Shown here one piece after another: positions 1-11,630 of a stretch of DNA of 64,000 nt; the first letter of the stretch is position 1; each line of letters begins with the position of its first letter. Position numbers and translations under genes: made by a program. Source of the stretch: Pelagibius marinus (GTDB taxonomy: Bacteria > Pseudomonadota > Alphaproteobacteria > Kiloniellales > Kiloniellaceae); assembly GCF_014925385.1 (NCBI RefSeq), contig NZ_JACSDK010000005.1, positions 62,001 to 126,000 on the forward strand. Reading direction: 5' to 3'. The notes beneath the pieces were generated by a model. That model saw only the letters and a program-made list of their open reading frames with translations. It was not told where the DNA came from and ran no database searches.

Positions 1-1942
<1,942 letters not shown>

Positions 1943-2180
1943 GTTTCGTCGTGTCCTCGTTCACGTCGCTGGGCCGAACGCTTCGGCCTTGAGCCCTCTC
2001 GACCCCTTCGGGCCGGCCGGCATTCGTCCTATGAGCCGAGCCCCCAGCTTTGGCCCGGCACGGAGATCATTGTTTAGCGGCCCGACCTCCTGAGCCGTAA
2101 TCGTCCACCGGAGACGCCGGCGCCCCGCTCCTTCTAGAAGAAGGCCGGAACGCCCGCATCCGGTGTCACAGACGCAGATA

Positions 2181-2217
2181 GCCGGCGCGGCGCACCCCCT
2201 TGGCGGGGGCCGCCGGC
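2181..2217 (-). terminator. possible attenuator hairpin between rplL and rpoB
   Basis: In the 306-base gap between rplL and rpoB the GCCGGC arms at 2181-2186 and 2212-2217 can pair, and inside them CCCCC (2195-2199) pairs with GGGGG (2205-2209). There is no T-run after it, so it would be a partial attenuator or an RNase processing site, as known between rplL and rpoB in other bacteria. The rest of the gap shows nothing else I recognise. Confidence 0.35.
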
Positions 2218-2248
2218 CGGTACCAAACTGCGCTTGCAGACGGTCAAA

Positions 2249-2629
2249 CTACTTGAGCTCGACCGTCGCACCAGCCTCTTCGAGCTTCTTCTTGAGCTCT
2301 TCGGCTTCGTCCTTGCTGGCGCCTTCCTTGACAGGCTTCGGCGCACCTTCGACCAGATCCTTCGCCTCCTTGAGGCCCAGGCCGGTGATGGCGCGAACCT
2401 CTTTGATGACGTTGATCTTCTTGTCGCCGGCGGCAGCCAGGATGACGTCGAACTCGGTCTGCTCGGCAGCAGCCGCACCACCTTCGGCCGCACCGCCGGC
2501 AACGGCGGCAACGGCGACCGGAGCCGCCGCGGAGACACCCCAGGTGTCTTCCAGCTTCTTGGCCAGCTCGGCGGCTTCGATCACGGTGAGCTTGGACAGC
2601 TCATCAACCAATTTATCCAGATCAGCCAT
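2249..2629 (-). CDS. rplL: 50S ribosomal protein L7/L12
   Basis: This is the flexible stalk protein of the large subunit that recruits elongation factors to the ribosome. It is 126 residues long, the normal size. The N-terminal dimerisation helix reads [14 protein letters not shown], then comes an Ala/Gly-rich hinge (about residues 33-55) and the conserved C-terminal domain with [20 protein letters not shown]. It lies 43 bases after rplJ and before rpoB in the same operon, so it is very probably translated from the L10 operon message and controlled with it. Confidence 0.98.
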   Translation of the reverse strand: MADLDKLVDELSKLTVIEAAELAKKLEDTWGVSAAAPVAVAAVAGGAAEGGAAAAEQTEFDVILAAAGDKKINVIKEVRAITGLGLKEAKDLVEGAPKPVKEGASKDEAEELKKKLEEAGATVELK

Positions 2630-2672
2630 TTCTTACTTTCTCCTAGGCTTGAACTCTCGTCCTTGACGAGGC

Positions 2673-3191
2673 TTACGCGGCCTCTCCCTGAGAGCCAAAG
2701 GCACTGAAAACACGAGCCAGCTGCGATGCCGGCGCCTGCACCACGCCCGCCACCTTGGTGGCCGGGGCCTGCAGAACACCGATCAGCTTGCCGCGCAGTT
2801 CGTCGAGCGACGGCAGAGTGGCCAGCGCCTTGATCGCGTCCGGATCAAGGGCGGTCTCTCCCATAGCGCCACCGACGATGGTCAGCTTCTCGTTCGCTTT
2901 GGCGAACTCGACGCAGACCTTGGCAGCCGCCACCGGGTCCTCCGAAACGGCAATTGCCGTCGGTCCGGTGAACAGCTCCTTCAGCGCCTCGTACTTGGTA
3001 CCCTCGAGGGCAAGACGCGTGAGCCGATTCTTCGTCACCTTGTAGCTGGCACCCGCCTCCAGCATCTTGCGCCGCAGGTCAGAAGCCTCGGCCACCGTCA
3101 TACCCGACTGCTGGGTGACGACGACGAGGTTCATCTCCGAGAACGTTTGATGCAGACTGGCGACCAGCTCTTCTTTTTGAGATCGGTCCAC
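2673..3191 (-). CDS. rplJ: 50S ribosomal protein L10
   Basis: L10 forms the base of the ribosomal stalk and binds L7/L12 dimers through its C-terminal helix; L10 or the L10-L7/L12 complex also represses its own translation in well-studied bacteria. The protein has 172 residues and starts MDRSQKEELVASLHQTFSEM, with the RNA-binding N-terminal domain containing RRKMLEAGASYKVTKNRL. The long leader in front of it and the following rplL fit the standard autoregulated unit. Confidence 0.98.
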   Translation of the reverse strand: MDRSQKEELVASLHQTFSEMNLVVVTQQSGMTVAEASDLRRKMLEAGASYKVTKNRLTRLALEGTKYEALKELFTGPTAIAVSEDPVAAAKVCVEFAKANEKLTIVGGAMGETALDPDAIKALATLPSLDELRGKLIGVLQAPATKVAGVVQAPASQLARVFSAFGSQGEAA

Positions 3192-3499
3192 GAGTCACTT
3201 CCGCTCTAGTTGGCCGGCCCGCCAATACGGCGAACCGTCCGGTTTCAACGAGGACCACCGGTAAACGACCCGGTGGTCCGGCTCGCCTGTCCCGGAAGTT
3301 CAAGCCCCACGACCCCGGTTCGACCGGGGCCTTGAAACCCGTTGCTCCCGTCTATGCAGGCCCGCTTGGGCTTAGACCGATACCCTGGGGTACCGGCACC
3401 TGCAGTCTCGGACAGGTCAGGCGGCGACTTGCCGCCCTTCCCCGGCCGCTCTCTGAAAAGGAAAACGGCCAGAAACCCTCTATTCGGCGCCCCGGGCCA
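3192..3499 (-). promoter_or_regulatory. L10 leader (ribosomal protein autoregulatory leader)
   Basis: This 308-base gap between rplA and rplJ carries no gene. In the direction of transcription it contains a hairpin with arms ccccggt/accgggg (3313-3319 and 3323-3329, 3-base loop) and then a perfect 10-base-pair hairpin with arms 3252-3261 and 3270-3279 about 60 bases before the rplJ start. Position and paired elements fit the L10 leader, where L10-L7/L12 binds to lower translation. I infer the assignment from position and folding; I could not run the covariance model. Confidence 0.6.
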
Positions 3500-4195
3500 T
3501 CAGGCCTGGATGCTGCCCAGATCCACGCGCACGCCCGGCCCCATGGTGGAGGACAGCGCCACGCGCTTGATGTAGGTGCCCTTGGCGCCGCTCGGCTTGG
3601 CGCGCGAGATGGCGTCCACAAAGGCCTTGATGTTCTCGACCAGCGCGTCTTCGCCGAAGCTCGCCTTGCCGACACCGGCATGGACGATGCCCGCCTTCTC
3701 GACGCGGAACTCCACCTGGCCGCCCTTGACCGCCTGGATGGCCGCGGCCACGTCGGCGGTCACGGTGCCCAGCTTCGGGTTCGGCATCAGGCCGCGCGGG
3801 CCCAGCACCTTACCGAGGCGGCCGACCACCGGCATCATGTCCGGGGTGGCGATGCAGCGGTCGAAATCGATTTCGCCGGCCTGCACCTTCTCGGCCAGGT
3901 CGTCCGCGCCGACCACGTCGGCGCCGGCCGCCTGGGCCTCCTCGGCCTTGGGGCCCTTGGCGAAGACCGCCACGCGCACCGACTTGCCGGTGCCGTGCGG
4001 CAGCGAAACCACGCCGCGCACGTTCTGGTCGGCGTGACGCGGATCGACGCCCAGGTTCATCGAAATCTCGACGGTCTCGTCGAACTTCGCCTTGGCGCCT
4101 TCCTTGATCTTCTTCACCGCCTCGCTCAGGTCGTAGACGGCCTTGCGATCGATGCCTTCATAGGCGGCCTTGAGCCGCTTTCCTTGCGCTGCCAT
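3500..4195 (-). CDS. rplA: 50S ribosomal protein L1
   Basis: L1 forms the mobile stalk next to the exit site and helps release deacylated tRNA; in many bacteria it represses translation of the rplK-rplA message. The protein is 231 residues, the normal length, and contains the family stretches [14 protein letters not shown] and [13 protein letters not shown]. It follows rplK with only 4 bases between the genes, so both are clearly co-translated. Confidence 0.98.
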   Translation of the reverse strand: MAAQGKRLKAAYEGIDRKAVYDLSEAVKKIKEGAKAKFDETVEISMNLGVDPRHADQNVRGVVSLPHGTGKSVRVAVFAKGPKAEEAQAAGADVVGADDLAEKVQAGEIDFDRCIATPDMMPVVGRLGKVLGPRGLMPNPKLGTVTADVAAAIQAVKGGQVEFRVEKAGIVHAGVGKASFGEDALVENIKAFVDAISRAKPSGAKGTYIKRVALSSTMGPGVRVDLGSIQA

Positions 4196-4199
4196 GGCC

Positions 4200-4625
4200 C
4201 TACTCCACCTCGATGCCCATCGAGCGCGCCGAGCCCATGATGATCTTGGCGGCGGCGTCGATATCGTTGGCGTTCAGGTCCTTCATCTTCGCTTCGGCGA
4301 TCTCGCGGACCTGTGCCATGCTGACCTTGCCGACCTTGTCACGGTTCGGCACCTTGGAGCCCTTGGCCACCTTGGCCGCCTTGCGCAGATACCAGCTGGC
4401 CGGCGGGGTCTTCGTCTCGAAAGAGAAGGAGCGATCCGAGAACGCGGTGATGATCACCGGGGTCGGAGTGCCCTGCTCCAGGTTCTGGGTGGCCGCGTTG
4501 AAGGCCTTGCAGAATTCCATGATGTTGAGGCCACGCGCACCAAGCGCAGGTCCCACCGGCGGCGAAGGGTTCGCCTGACCGGCCGGGATCTCCAGCTTGA
4601 TGTAGCCTTCGATCTTCTTTGCCAC
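4200..4625 (-). CDS. rplK: 50S ribosomal protein L11
   Basis: L11 binds the GTPase-associated centre of 23S rRNA together with the L10 stalk and is needed for RelA activation. The 141-residue protein has the N-terminal motif [16 protein letters not shown] and the C-terminal RNA-binding domain ending [13 protein letters not shown]. It sits between nusG (109 bases upstream) and rplA in the standard order. Confidence 0.98.
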   Translation of the reverse strand: MAKKIEGYIKLEIPAGQANPSPPVGPALGARGLNIMEFCKAFNAATQNLEQGTPTPVIITAFSDRSFSFETKTPPASWYLRKAAKVAKGSKVPNRDKVGKVSMAQVREIAEAKMKDLNANDIDAAAKIIMGSARSMGIEVE

Positions 4626-4733
4626 TTTACTATCCCTTTCTTCTCTCTAGGGTTTGCGGTGCGGCCCCACCAGTGGACTTCTGGGCGGTGGCCTCCCGCA
4701 GTGCCGGTCCCGAAGGCCCGGCAATAAAACTCG

Positions 4734-5261
4734 TTACAGCTTCTCGACCTGCGAGTACTCCAGCTCGACCGGCGTCGAACGCCCGAAGATCGACACCGCG
4801 ACCTTGAGGCGGGCGCGCTCCTCGTCGACTTCCTCCACCAGGCCGTTGAACGAGGTGAAGGGGCCGTCGGCCACCCGCACCTGCTCGCCGATCTCGAAGA
4901 CGATCGAGGGCTTCGGCCGCTCGACCCCTTCCTGCACCTGCTTGAGGATGCGCTCGGCCTCCTTGGCCGAGATCGGGGTCGGCTTGCGGTTGCCCAGGAA
5001 GCCCGTCACCTTCGGCGTGTTCTTCACCAGGTGCCAGGACTCGTCGGTCATCTCCATGCGCAGCAGGACATAGCCGGGGAAGAACTTGCGCTCTGCGTTG
5101 ACCTTCTGGCCGCGGCGCATCTCCACCACCTCTTCGGTCGGCACCAGGACCTGTTCGAAGAGATCTTCCATGCCCTTCTGCTGGGCCTGCTCGCGGATAC
5201 CCTCGGCGACCTTCTTCTCGAAGCCGGAGTAAACGTGCAGCACATACCAATGCATCGCCAT
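4734..5261 (-). CDS. nusG: transcription termination/antitermination protein NusG
   Basis: NusG binds RNA polymerase, increases processivity and links polymerase to Rho and to the ribosome. The 175-residue protein starts [18 protein letters not shown] (NGN domain) and ends with a KOW domain containing [20 protein letters not shown]. Its start lies 4 bases after the end of secE, so the two genes are translated together, as is usual. Confidence 0.98.
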   Translation of the reverse strand: MAMHWYVLHVYSGFEKKVAEGIREQAQQKGMEDLFEQVLVPTEEVVEMRRGQKVNAERKFFPGYVLLRMEMTDESWHLVKNTPKVTGFLGNRKPTPISAKEAERILKQVQEGVERPKPSIVFEIGEQVRVADGPFTSFNGLVEEVDEERARLKVAVSIFGRSTPVELEYSQVEKL

Positions 5262-5265
5262 GGCG

Positions 5266-5463
5266 TCAGCCTCCCAGCCCGAGGGCGAACTTCACGCCGG
5301 CAGACAGCAGCAGGTCGATGACGGAGAAGAAGATCGCCGCCAGGATGACCATGATGAAAACCATGATCGTGGTCACCACGGTCTCCTTCTTGGTCGGCCA
5401 GGTCACTTTCTTGACCTCGCCGATCACCTCACGCACGTACTGGGCCGGGTTAATGGTTGCCAT
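5266..5463 (-). CDS. secE: preprotein translocase subunit SecE
   Basis: SecE is the essential small subunit of the SecYEG membrane channel. The 65-residue protein is of the short single-helix type: an amphipathic segment [12 protein letters not shown] precedes one membrane helix (about residues 34-55). Gene position between tRNA-Trp and nusG supports the call independently of its short length. Confidence 0.97.
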   Translation of the reverse strand: MATINPAQYVREVIGEVKKVTWPTKKETVVTTIMVFIMVILAAIFFSVIDLLLSAGVKFALGLGG

Positions 5464-5611
5464 TGGCTTGAACTGGTTCCTACTACGCCTAAACCGCGCC
5501 AGGGGCGCGGTCGCACTGTCTGCTCGATTTGTCGCGGCGGTTCCGCGCTACTCTGCCCGCTCTACTTGGGCCCGCACTGCTGTACTTTCCAGGTCCGAAT
5601 GCCGCCTTGGC

Positions 5612-5687
5612 TGGCAGGAGTGGAGGGACTCGAACCCACAACCCCCGGTTTTGGAGACCGGTGCTCTGCCAATTGAGCTACACTCCT
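5612..5687 (-). tRNA. tRNA-Trp (anticodon CCA)
   Basis: Read on the minus strand, the acceptor arms AGGAGTG and CACTCCT pair, the anticodon stem CCGGT/ACCGG encloses the loop CTCCAAA with anticodon CCA, and the T arm has GGTTCGAGTCC. The 3' CCA is encoded (5612-5614). It sits between tuf and secE, a conserved position. Confidence 0.97.
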
Positions 5688-5729
5688 TGACGCCTGTCGG
5701 GCCATTGGCCTGCCCGCCGGCCGACCATC

Positions 5730-5751
5730 GCGGAGCCCCGAAGGGCCCCGC
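5730..5751 (-). terminator. possible weak terminator/processing hairpin after tuf
   Basis: A GC hairpin (arms around 5730-5739 and 5743-5751) lies 15 bases after the tuf stop codon. It has no T-run, so it could be a partial terminator or a 3' stabilising hairpin that still lets transcription continue into tRNA-Trp and secE. Confidence 0.35.
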
Positions 5752-5765
5752 AACACCGGCTTCTC

Positions 5766-6956
<1,191 letters not shown>

Positions 6957-7049
6957 TACCTTATCGTTCCTGTCGTCAGTCTCAGGCGCGCTCTAATCCT
7001 GCGTTTCGACCCCAAGCGGGCCGGGTTCGGTGCCGGACCCGCTCTCTAA

Positions 7050-7123
7050 TGGAGCGGGTGGCGGGAATCGAACCCGCGTAGCCAGCTTGGAAGGCTGGAG
7101 CTCTACCACTGAGCTACACCCGC
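7050..7123 (-). tRNA. tRNA-Gly (anticodon TCC)
   Basis: On the minus strand GCGGGTG pairs with CACCCGC, the anticodon stem CCAGC/GCTGG holds the loop CTTCCAA with anticodon TCC, and the T arm GCGGGTTCGATTCCCGC is intact. The 3' CCA is encoded at 7050-7052. It lies between tRNA-Tyr and tuf. Confidence 0.97.
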
Positions 7124-7175
7124 ACGCTCCCATCCCCCGCTGATCCGCGATGACCACGCCCCGGCGAGGGGCAGA

Positions 7176-7260
7176 TGGTGGAGGGGGTTGGATTCGAACC
7201 AACGTAGGCATAGCCAACGGGTTTACAGCCCGTCCCCTTTAGCCACTCGGGCACCCCTCC
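7176..7260 (-). tRNA. tRNA-Tyr (anticodon GTA)
   Basis: This is a class II tRNA of 85 bases with a long variable arm. The acceptor GGAGGGG pairs with CCCCTCC, the anticodon stem ACGGG/CCCGT encloses CTGTAAA with anticodon GTA, and CCA is encoded at 7176-7178. It is the first gene after the promoter of the tuf operon. Confidence 0.97.
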
Positions 7261-7294
7261 AGCCGACGCAACCGGCGGTGCGATGGAGTTGCGA

Positions 7295-7322
7295 AATATG
7301 TTGATTTAATTCAGCCTGTCAA
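7295..7322 (-). promoter_or_regulatory. sigma-70-type promoter of the tRNA-Tyr/tRNA-Gly/tuf operon
   Basis: On the minus strand a perfect -35 box TTGACA (7322-7317) is followed after 16 bases by CATATT (7300-7295), a fair -10 box. Transcription would start near 7288, about 28 bases before tRNA-Tyr. The region is AT-rich compared with its surroundings. The 166-base gap also carries the start region of rlmB on the other strand. Confidence 0.6.
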
Positions 7323-7426
7323 CTTCTAAACATGCCGACGGCGCCCCATTCGACCGATTCACCGTGGCGGCCGAGAGGAACGCAAATGGAACCCGCTTGC
7401 TCTGAGCCCGCATACTAGGTCCCGAC

Positions 7427-8332
7427 ATGACGAAACGCAAGGATAAGTCAGGCCGCCGGCCGCCCAGGGGTGGCGGAAAGCCTGGCCTTCCGGCCTCCGG
7501 CGGTGCCGGGCGGCCCGGCAAGGGTCCCCGCCGCGCGCCGCGCGGCGCTTCACGGCCCGGGGGCGCCCAGCAGCTCTGGCTGTACGGCGTCCACGCCGTC
7601 CTGGCCGCCCTGGGCAACCCGAATCGACGCCCCGAGCGCCTGCTCCTGACCCCGGAAGCCGCGCAAACCTGGGGCGCGCGCCTGCGCGAGGTGCGTGATT
7701 CCGCCCACGCGGCCCTGGCCAGCGAGACCGTGGCCCGCCGGAACATCGACGAGCTGCTGCCAGAAGGCGCGGTTCACCAGGGTCTGGCCCTGCGCTGCGC
7801 GCCGTTGAGCCAGCCTGCCCTGGAGGACCTGCTCGACCCGGAAGCCCTGCCTGCGGCCGGAAATGGCGGAATTCCGCCACTTCGCCGCGTCATCGTGCTG
7901 CTGGACCAGGTCACCGACCCCCACAATGTCGGGGCGGTGCTGCGCTCGGCCGCCGCCTTCGGCGCCCTGGCGGTGGTGGCCCTGGACAAGGGCGCGCCCG
8001 AGGAGAGCGGCACCCTGGCCAAGTCGGCCTCCGGGGCCCTGGAGGCGGTGCCTTATATAAGTGTGGTCAACCTGGCGCGCAGCCTGGACCTGCTGAAGGA
8101 GGCCGGTTTCTGGTGCCTGGGCCTGGCCGGCGAGGCGGAGCAGACCCTGGCCGAAAGCCGCCCCGGCGAGGCCGTCGCCCTGGTCCTGGGCGCCGAGGGC
8201 CCCGGCCTCAGGCGGCTGACGCGCGAGCGCTGCGACCTGCTGGTCAAGCTGCCGACCCGCCCGCCGATCGACTCCCTGAACGTCTCCAACGCCGCCGCGG
8301 TGGCGCTCTACGAGCTGCTGGGGCGCGGCTGA
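7427..8332 (+). CDS. rlmB: 23S rRNA (guanosine-2'-O-)-methyltransferase, RlmB/TrmH family
   Basis: This SPOUT-class enzyme methylates the 2'-hydroxyl of a guanosine in 23S rRNA (G2251 in E. coli) with S-adenosylmethionine. The 301-residue protein begins with an Arg/Gly/Pro-rich tail (residues 1-45), then the substrate-binding domain with LWLYGVHAVLAAL, and then the knotted catalytic domain with LLDQVTDPHNVGAVLRSA, VLGAEGPGLRRLTRE and IDSLNVSNAAAVAL. It is transcribed away from the tRNA-tuf block, a neighbourhood often seen in alphaproteobacteria. The basic N-terminal tail probably helps RNA binding; that is inference. Confidence 0.93.
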   Translation: MTKRKDKSGRRPPRGGGKPGLPASGGAGRPGKGPRRAPRGASRPGGAQQLWLYGVHAVLAALGNPNRRPERLLLTPEAAQTWGARLREVRDSAHAALASETVARRNIDELLPEGAVHQGLALRCAPLSQPALEDLLDPEALPAAGNGGIPPLRRVIVLLDQVTDPHNVGAVLRSAAAFGALAVVALDKGAPEESGTLAKSASGALEAVPYISVVNLARSLDLLKEAGFWCLGLAGEAEQTLAESRPGEAVALVLGAEGPGLRRLTRERCDLLVKLPTRPPIDSLNVSNAAAVALYELLGRG

Positions 8333-8533
8333 GGGCCCCGTCAGCCACCGCTTTCGCGGCATCACGCCAGCTTGCCAGCCGCTCGCGGGCCGTGCTAGCG
8401 GTTGGCGCTGGATATCTCACCATCTTGCGGCCCACGGATCCGTTGAGCGCAACATGATGAGATCTCCAGGTCTCGAAATCGGCGCTGGGGGCACCCCGAA
8501 ACTGCCCCCCGCACGCCCAATCCGCAGGAAAAC

Positions 8534-9883
8534 ATGCAATCCATTGAAGACTTTATCAAAGAACGCCGGATCGATGAGGTCGAGTGCCTGGTACCGGACA
8601 TGGCGGGCGTGGCCCGCGGCAAGATCCTGCCGGCCCACAAGTTTCTCGCCGGCATGCGCAAGGAAGGCCTGCGCATCCCCGAGGACGTCTTCATCCAGAC
8701 CGTCAACGGCCTCTATCCCGACGATTCCGCCGGGGTGACCAGCGCCTCCACCCGCGACGTCTACATGGTGCCTGATCCCGAAACCATCCGCATCGTGCCC
8801 TGGTACGACGAGCCCACGGCGCAGGTGATCTGTGACGCCCACCACTTCGGCGACGACGGCGAGGTGCAGATTGCCTCGCGCCACATCCTGAAGCGCATCC
8901 TGGCGCTCTACGAGGCAGAGGGCTGGACGCCCATCGTCGCCCCGGAGCTGGAGTTCTTCCTGGTCGACGTGAACACCGACCCGGACTACCCCCTGGAGCC
9001 GCCGATCGGCCGCTCGGGCCGGCGCGAGACCAGCCGCCAGGCCTACGGCGTCGACGCCGTCAACGAGTTCGACCCGATCTTCGAGGAGGTCTACGACTTC
9101 TGCGAGGCCCAGGGCATCGACATCGACACCCTGACCCACGAGGGCGGCGCGGCGCAGATGGAGATGAACTTCAACCACGGCGACCCGCTGCTGCTGGCCG
9201 ACCAGGCCTTCCTCTTCAAACGCACGGTGCGCGAGGCGGCCATGCGCCACAAGGTCTACGCCACCTTCATGGCCAAGCCGATGCAGGGCCAGCCGGGCAG
9301 CTCCATGCACGTGCACCAGAGCATCCTGGACGCCAAGACCGGGCGGAACCTCTTTTCCACCCGCACCGGCAAGGACACGACCCTGTTCCGCAACCACATC
9401 GCCGGGCTGCAGCGCTACCTGCCGACGGTGATGCCGATGCTGGCCCCCAACGTGAACAGCTACCGCCGCCTGATGCCGGACTACGACGCCCCCATCAACA
9501 CACACTGGGGCTACGACAACCGCACCGTCGGCCTGCGCGTGCCGAACTCCGAGCCCGCCGCGCGGCGCGTCGAAAACCGTCTGGCCGGCGCCGACGCCAA
9601 CCCCTACCTGGCGATCGCCGCCTCGCTGGCCTGCGGTTACCTGGGCATGAAGGAGAAGCTGAAGCCGCGCAAGCCGATCGAGGGCAGCGCCTACCGCCTG
9701 GCCCGCACCCTGCCGCGCACCCTCTATGATGCGCTGGAGCGCTTCAACAGCACCCGCGCCTTGAAGCCGATCTTCGGGCCCATCTTCATCGACGCGGTAA
9801 CCATGGTGAAAGGCGAGGAACTGGACGCCTACCAGCAGGTCATCTCGTCTTGGGAGCGCGAGCATCTTCTGCTAAACGTATAG
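8534..9883 (+). CDS. glutamine synthetase-family enzyme, probable gamma-glutamylpolyamine synthetase
   Basis: Members of this branch join glutamate to an amine such as putrescine using ATP, the first step of gamma-glutamylated putrescine breakdown. The 449-residue protein has the short N-terminal domain (DEVECLVPDMAGVARGKILP) and the catalytic barrel with the glutamate and metal ligands in PELEFFLVD, the stretch AAQMEMNFNHGDPLLLADQ and the motif GSSMHVHQS. It is not GlnA: it lacks the adenylylation-loop tyrosine region of assimilatory enzymes as far as I can see. An AGGA sequence lies 5 bases before the ATG. The downstream aminotransferase, carbamoylputrescine amidase and aldehyde dehydrogenase make putrescine or a related polyamine the likely substrate. 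Confidence 0.82.
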   Translation: MQSIEDFIKERRIDEVECLVPDMAGVARGKILPAHKFLAGMRKEGLRIPEDVFIQTVNGLYPDDSAGVTSASTRDVYMVPDPETIRIVPWYDEPTAQVICDAHHFGDDGEVQIASRHILKRILALYEAEGWTPIVAPELEFFLVDVNTDPDYPLEPPIGRSGRRETSRQAYGVDAVNEFDPIFEEVYDFCEAQGIDIDTLTHEGGAAQMEMNFNHGDPLLLADQAFLFKRTVREAAMRHKVYATFMAKPMQGQPGSSMHVHQSILDAKTGRNLFSTRTGKDTTLFRNHIAGLQRYLPTVMPMLAPNVNSYRRLMPDYDAPINTHWGYDNRTVGLRVPNSEPAARRVENRLAGADANPYLAIAASLACGYLGMKEKLKPRKPIEGSAYRLARTLPRTLYDALERFNSTRALKPIFGPIFIDAVTMVKGEELDAYQQVISSWEREHLLLNV

Positions 9884-10083
9884 CCGTGATGCCGCGTATC
9901 CTCGCAAATCCCGCCTTTGCCGCCGTCCAGCGCGGCGGCGTATCGCTGCGTTCGCGGCGCATGGAGCTTATGCTGAACTGCGCGCGGATCGGCTACAATC
10001 CCTAGAACCGGGAAGCCCGGCCGCCCGGCGGCCGGGAAGGATCGTTTTCTTTTTCCGGTTTCCGTTAGACAAGGATTGTCGTC

Positions 10084-11478
10084 ATGAACAGCGCTCCCCT
10101 GAAAGACCAGGCCCGCAACTCCACCACCGTATGGCGCGCCGCCGACACGGCCCACCACCTGCACCCCTTCACCGACTTCCGCGGCCTGGCCGAGGAAGGC
10201 GGCAGCCGCATCATCACCAAGGCCGACGGCGTCTGGCTGGAGGATTCCGAGGGCGAGCGCATCCTCGACGGCATGGCCGGCCTGTGGTGCGTGAACGTCG
10301 GCTACGGCCGCGAGCGCCTGGCCAAGGCGGCCTACGACCAGATGGTCGAGCTGCCCTACTACAACACCTTCTTCAAGACCGCGACGCCGACCTCCATCGA
10401 GTTGTCGGAAAAGCTGGCGGCGCTGACGCCGGCCGGGCTCGACAAAATCTTCTACGCCTCCTCCGGCTCCGAAGCCAACGACACCATCGCCCGCATGGTG
10501 CGCCGCTTCTGGCGCCTGCAGGGCCAGCCGGAGCGCATGAACATCATCAGCCGCGTCAACGGCTACCACGGCTCGACCATGGCCTCGGCCAGCCTGGGCG
10601 GCATGAAGCCGATGCACCAGCTCGACGGCCTGCCGCTGCCCGGCTTCCACCACGTGCGCCAGCCCTACTACTTCGGCGAGGGCGGCAAGATGAGCGAGGA
10701 GGAGTTCGGCAAGATCGCGGCCCTGGCGATCGAGGAGAAGATCCTGGAGCTGGGCCCGGAGACCGTCGCCGCCTTCATCGGCGAACCGATCCAGGGCGCC
10801 GGCGGCGTCATCATCCCGCCGGCCAGCTACTGGCCGGAAGTGCAGAAGATCTGCAAGCAGTACGACATCCTGCTGATCGCCGACGAGGTCATCTGCGGCT
10901 TCGGGCGCACCGGCCAGTGGTTCGGCAGCGACAGCTTCGACATCAAGCCGGACATCATGCCGATGGCCAAGGGCCTGACCTCGGGCTATCTGCCGCTCTC
11001 CGCCATCGCGCTCGGCAAGCGCGTGGTCGACGTGCTGTGGGAAAAGGGCGGCGAGTTCGCCCACGGCTTCACCTACTCCGGCCATCCCGTGGCCTGCGCG
11101 GTGGCGCTGGAGAACATCGCCATCATCGAGGAAGAGAACCTGGTGCAGCGGGTGCGCGAGGACGTCGGCCCCTACCTGCAGCAGCGCCTCGCCACCCTGG
11201 CCGACCATCCCCTGGTGGGCGAGGTGCGCGGCTTCGGCCTGCTGGGTGCCGTCGAGCTGGTGTCCGACAAGCAGACCCGCGGCCGCTTCTCGCCGGAAGG
11301 CCGCGCCGGCACCATCTGCCGCGATCACTGCGTGAAGCAGAACGTGGTCAGCCGTGCGGTGCGCGACACCATGGTGGTCTCGCCGCCGCTGATCATCACC
11401 CACGAGGAGATCGACGAGCTGGTGGCCCGCCTGGGCAGGGCCATCGACCTCGCCGCCAAGGACCTGGGCGTGGTTTGA
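10084..11478 (+). CDS. class III aminotransferase (PLP), probable putrescine/polyamine-pyruvate aminotransferase
   Basis: This fold-type I enzyme transfers an omega-amino group, most likely from putrescine or another diamine, to a keto acid. The 464-residue protein has the PLP features of the class: SSGSEANDT near residue 127, a cofactor-stacking stretch NGYHGST, the Asp motif ADEVICGFGRTG, and the Schiff-base lysine in PMAKGLTSGYLPLSA (about residue 298). An AAGGA box lies 8 bases before the ATG, and TACAAT at 9994-9999 could be the -10 of its promoter. It resembles SpuC-type enzymes; beta-alanine or taurine aminotransferase are alternatives. Confidence 0.85.
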   Translation: MNSAPLKDQARNSTTVWRAADTAHHLHPFTDFRGLAEEGGSRIITKADGVWLEDSEGERILDGMAGLWCVNVGYGRERLAKAAYDQMVELPYYNTFFKTATPTSIELSEKLAALTPAGLDKIFYASSGSEANDTIARMVRRFWRLQGQPERMNIISRVNGYHGSTMASASLGGMKPMHQLDGLPLPGFHHVRQPYYFGEGGKMSEEEFGKIAALAIEEKILELGPETVAAFIGEPIQGAGGVIIPPASYWPEVQKICKQYDILLIADEVICGFGRTGQWFGSDSFDIKPDIMPMAKGLTSGYLPLSAIALGKRVVDVLWEKGGEFAHGFTYSGHPVACAVALENIAIIEEENLVQRVREDVGPYLQQRLATLADHPLVGEVRGFGLLGAVELVSDKQTRGRFSPEGRAGTICRDHCVKQNVVSRAVRDTMVVSPPLIITHEEIDELVARLGRAIDLAAKDLGVV

Positions 11479-11484
11479 CTGCGC

Positions 11485-11605
11485 AATTGACCTCGTGCTT
11501 CGAGACGCTCGCTACCGCTCGCTCCTCAGCATGAGGTCAATTAGTCTAACTCTTGCCTCACCCTGAGGAGCGCCGCAGAGCGGCGCGTCTCGAAGGGGGG
11601 CGAGG
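11485..11605. repeat. two tandem palindromic intergenic repeat units
   Basis: Right after the aminotransferase stop codon, AATTGACCTC (11485-11494) is mirrored by GAGGTCAATT (11533-11542); a second hairpin follows from CCTCACCCTGAGGAG (11556) to CGTCTCGAAGG and GCGAGG (11605). Both units share the words TCTCGAAG or TTCGAGAC and CCTGAGGAG/GCTCCTCAG. The same kind of double unit occurs at 62627-62737. Such palindromes are common between genes in alphaproteobacteria and may act as terminators or mRNA stabilisers. Confidence 0.75.
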
Positions 11606-11630
11606 ACGGCACAGAAGAAAGGGCGTTTCG

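Noticed and set aside
11485-11605. CRISPR-like or phage attachment repeat
   Set aside because: Only two palindromic units with no spacers, no cas genes, and no integrase nearby; they fit dispersed intergenic palindromes.
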